Assembly: GCA_910591455.2 (NCBI GenBank)
Contig: OU342808.1
Span: forward strand, 3,688,607 to 3,752,606
Direction: 5' to 3'
DNA length: 64,000 bases
DNA from: Pholis gunnellus
Lineage: Eukaryota; Chordata; Actinopteri; Perciformes; Pholidae
A program made the position numbers and the translations under genes. The number at the start of each line of letters is the position of its first letter. The stretch's first letter is position 1. Shown here one piece after another: positions 61,021 through 64,000 of this stretch. The notes beneath the pieces were generated by a model, which saw only the letters and a list, made by a program, of their open reading frames with translations, had not been told where the DNA came from and made no database searches.

Positions 61021-63735
61021 GACTGTTTGATGTGTTTCATCAAAGTACAGTCATATCTATTAGTTTATAGATGAAATACAGATTTAAGTGTGCAGTTACT
61101 CTTCATGTAGGATGTCACATGTCCAAATCAAACACTGAGCGTTCCTGGGTCCCCGGCAATGCACCCACCAAGTAGATCATATAAATTGCTCCGAAGATAT
61201 GATACCCACAGACAGACAGAGATCTCTCGCTTTATTGATGTAGGGGAAACACAAGCAGCCAGTCACAGTTCCTTCAGTCCCCACATGGGATCCATTGACA
61301 CTGTTGACATGTCATTACAAACATCAGCTACGCTGTGGCCTACGGCATAACCTCAGACCCTGTAGACAAATAACTATGAATCCAGCGTTACTTTCAACAT
61401 TTCTATAATATTCCAACACCAGTATGACATGTATATAATCTGATATGCATATTATGATAGATAGATTTGACCCAATTAACTGATGAAGCTGCTGCCATTA
61501 GCTGATACACAGTGAACATAGTTGTATGTTGAGCAAAGAAAATGTGAGTGCTGTCATTGCTCCTAACTGATGAAATCTATAGTTTTCTATGGAGACGAGC
61601 TGTGGCACAGTGTCATATTCTGCTAGATGTAGAAACATAGCCAGGCCAGATGACATCTTCAGCCTGCTGTTGCAGGAGCTAGCAAGTATATTTTTTGATT
61701 TGAGGGTGGGCTGTGTTGAGTACCTTTTGCAGTAGCTGCTGTGATCACCGTGGAGTTCACAGATCTATGGCTGTGCTGTGTTGTCAGCAAGATGTTTGGG
61801 CAATGCAATATAGAAAGAAGAAAAAGACGAGATAGGGCCTCGAGAAATGTTGCATACTGTATCTAGGCCCCCTACTGCTAACTTCAAGTATATAAATACA
61901 CTGTGATCAGACACCTGTTAATAAGTTTGAGTACAAGAACAAAATACTGTTCCTCTACTGTGAGCAAACAAATCAAATTTCCTTCTGTAACATGTGAATA
62001 TTTTCCTGTGGACCTTTAATGGTTGTCAAACAACTACATTATGGTTCAAATGTAACTACATAAAAGACACAACGTGCTAACAAGACATCCCTGTTGGTAA
62101 GTGTTGTCTAGCATTAGAATACGGCTATATTTGATCTAAATCCTACATGTACAGGCACCTAGACAAGTGCAGGTGGAGAAGCCACCAACAGCGCTGGCCA
62201 CTGAGGTCAGGCCAAGACATCCCAGTTGCAGAGGTTGGGCAGGGGAATAGGGTTCAAACTCAGACCTGCAGGTCTGGCTTTCGGGTAAAGCCAAAAGCAG
62301 AAACATTAGGAGGGAACATGGGTTTGCTTACCGTGGGTTTCCTCCGAATGCTCCCGTTTTTTGACCACATTCCAAAGAGTCAGGTGAATAGGAAACTCTA
62401 AGTAGCCCCTTTATTGTTTTGCTTCCATCCATTTTCAGATGAAATATGTAATCCCTCCAGTATATTCTTGGTCTTCCTCGGGGTGTCCTTCATGTGATCT
62501 CATCATCAAGGCATTCAGGGAGCTGCCTGGTCAGATGCTTCTGCACTGCCAGATGTGACGATAGCTCATGTCAGCCACTTGTATCCATGATTGTGATGTC
62601 CGCAAAAGGTGTGTGAAAAAATATCAATGTATTTGAGTATTGCGATATTATGTTTTGTGATACTGTATTGATTGTCAAAAACACTGCACTGATTTTTAAT
62701 GCAAAGTTTACAAGCAAAGGTTGGTGGCAGACAGACTCAGATTGCACAAGTGATGGTTGATTTTACAGGGACTGTGATAAATGGAAATGTGGATCTCACT
62801 GTTGTTATTGCATAAAAAAAGGTTTTTACTCAGATTTATAAGGCGTGAGGCAAATACACCTAATGTTTCTATAATTCCTTATGTAGTGGCAGCTTATTTT
62901 ACCGTCCTTCTTGGCCACTTCTTGCAGGATGTAAAGGGTTCTGACTCGCGTAGACCACCATGAGCTATTGCAGGCTAAACTTGTCTTGTTAGCTGTCCAA
63001 GGATGAGGCACGTCGCTCGTAGTTAAAAGTAGTTTTATTCTTCGATGTAAACAAAAGAAACAAACAAAGTCCTTGTGCAATAACTGTGGCTAAAACATTG
63101 ACCTTCTGCTGGCTCTAATTTAAAAGTCTTTAATCTGCGGTCTTCTGCGGTCAGAAAAATTGTTGCTCCACATCCTGCTTCATCAAAACCTAACTAACAC
63201 TGAAAACCTACTTAAAGGAGTCAACCAAATGTTGTCCAATAGCAGGACAGAATAGAGGAGCTTTTATCTTAATAGGGCAAAAATACACATTTGAAGCCCA
63301 TTCTACTACATGACCAATTACCTTTACTAATTACCTATATTATATGGTGAACATTCTAAAGGGCATAACACATGCTATTGCAATAAACATAAAATACAAA
63401 AAACTGTTAAGAATACAAACTGGCTCTTACACCTTAGTTTACATTTACTGTAAGAAGTCAAATTTGTACAACCATGCGCAATTTATTTTTCTTCATAACA
63501 ATGATCATTTTGGGGGCCATCCCAAGTTGTGATGGAAACAAATAGTTCAGTACAGTAATTCCAAACTAACCATCACAATAAATAACTGTTTATGAAATTG
63601 AATTAATTAAATACATTATAGTTGTGGTAATAAATGCAGGAAAAAGCACGTTACAGACTTTTGAGCAATTGCCAAATTTCAAAGACTTCAAAACAGTGAA
63701 ACTCATTTCCCATAGAGCTAGGGCCTTCCTCGGGG
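61021..63735. other. Intergenic, no supported gene
   Basis: No exons with matching splice sites were found. The small frames (for example 61159-61350, 62147-62401, 62826-63080) lack domains. TTTATT at 63482-63487 could serve as a minus-strand AATAAA for the possible gene to its right. Confidence 0.4.
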
Positions 63736-63843
63736 CTACTTTAGCTCCAGTGACAAGTGAAAGGAGAACTGGTGGTCTCCAAACAGCTCTGACCACATCG
63801 TAAAATCTCCGCCATAAAGAGCAACTGGCCACTCTTTCTGACC
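63736..63843 (-). CDS. Possible terminal exon of an unidentified gene
   Basis: On the minus strand a good acceptor (TTTTTGCAG) at 63844-63852 precedes 108 open bases ending in TAG. They encode 35 residues starting GQKEWPVALYGGDFTMWSEL. I do not recognise the protein. In human, NPM2 neighbours FGF17, so a nucleoplasmin is one candidate by synteny only. Another frame, 63590-63832, is also open. The exon may be spurious. Confidence 0.25.
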   Translation of the reverse strand, partial: GQKEWPVALYGGDFTMWSELFGDHQFSFHLSLELK

Positions 63844-63939
63844 CTGCAAAAATAGAGGCAAGGGTTCAGAAAGTGGGTGGTCCCCTTTATGAATGATCAA
63901 AAGAACAGAAAAGTAGAAAAAAAGAAAAAAAAAGACTTA

Positions 63940-64000
63940 AGGATTCCCTTGGACGAGCAGCCTGCTCTTCATCAGCAGCAGCGGGGCTCTTCTTGTCCTT
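63940..64000 (-). CDS. Possible upstream exon of the same gene, cut by the window edge
   Basis: The minus strand at the edge reads KDKKSPAAADEEQAARPRES, a Lys/Ala/acidic composition that recalls nuclear chaperone tails such as nucleoplasmin. No convincing donor was found, and a second frame ends at TAA. Evidence is too short for a firm call. Confidence 0.2.

Overview
The window reads as nuclear DNA of a ray-finned (teleost) fish. The evidence is spliced vertebrate genes with short introns, abundant (CA)n/(GT)n tracts, and fish-type Tc1, hAT, tRNA-derived SINE, L2/CR1-like LINE and Ty3/Gypsy remnants. No prokaryotic features were seen.

Three protein-coding genes were reconstructed exon by exon with matching splice phases, all on the minus strand. 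(1) A CCN1 (CYR61)-like matricellular gene at 11397-15728 has five coding exons: signal peptide, IGFBP, VWC, TSP1 and cystine-knot CT. It encodes 372 aa and has a TATA-type promoter near 16000. (2) fkbp15 at 29201-49077 has 29 coding exons and 1171 aa: N-terminal EVH1/WH1-like region, FKBP domain, long coiled coil, acidic tail and a C-terminal [15 protein letters not shown] motif. (3) fgf17 at 51284-56029 has five coding exons and about 206 aa; exon 1 is tentative. Two coding-like stretches at 63736-63843 and near 63940-64000 may be the 3' end of a fourth minus-strand gene that continues beyond the window.

Layout: 1-10.6 kb is repeat-rich with no host gene. It holds a 46-bp minisatellite, a GC-rich fold-back repeat present three times, a 60-bp near-perfect palindrome, and a duplicated block with an internal deletion. 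11.4-16.1 kb is the CCN gene. 16.6-28.5 kb is intergenic, with a LINE relic, a 23-bp x 41 minisatellite inside a dispersed repeat, a fourth GC-rich repeat copy and a decayed Gypsy pol. 29.2-49.1 kb is fkbp15; its introns carry a Tc1 deletion derivative, several (TG)n tracts and a 39-bp x 27 minisatellite that is open on both strands. 51.3-56.0 kb is fgf17. 56-64 kb is intergenic, with a hAT element flanked by an exact 8-bp target duplication, a SINE, and the possible 3' end of another gene.

The three genes have unrelated roles: secreted matrix signal, endosomal/actin adaptor and secreted FGF ligand. They share only strand and neighbourhood. The most unusual points are the dual-strand open minisatellite, which is in frame with an fkbp15 exon; the canonical FKBP pocket residues in this fkbp15; a phase-neutral 33-nt candidate cassette exon; and the well-bounded hAT insertion.
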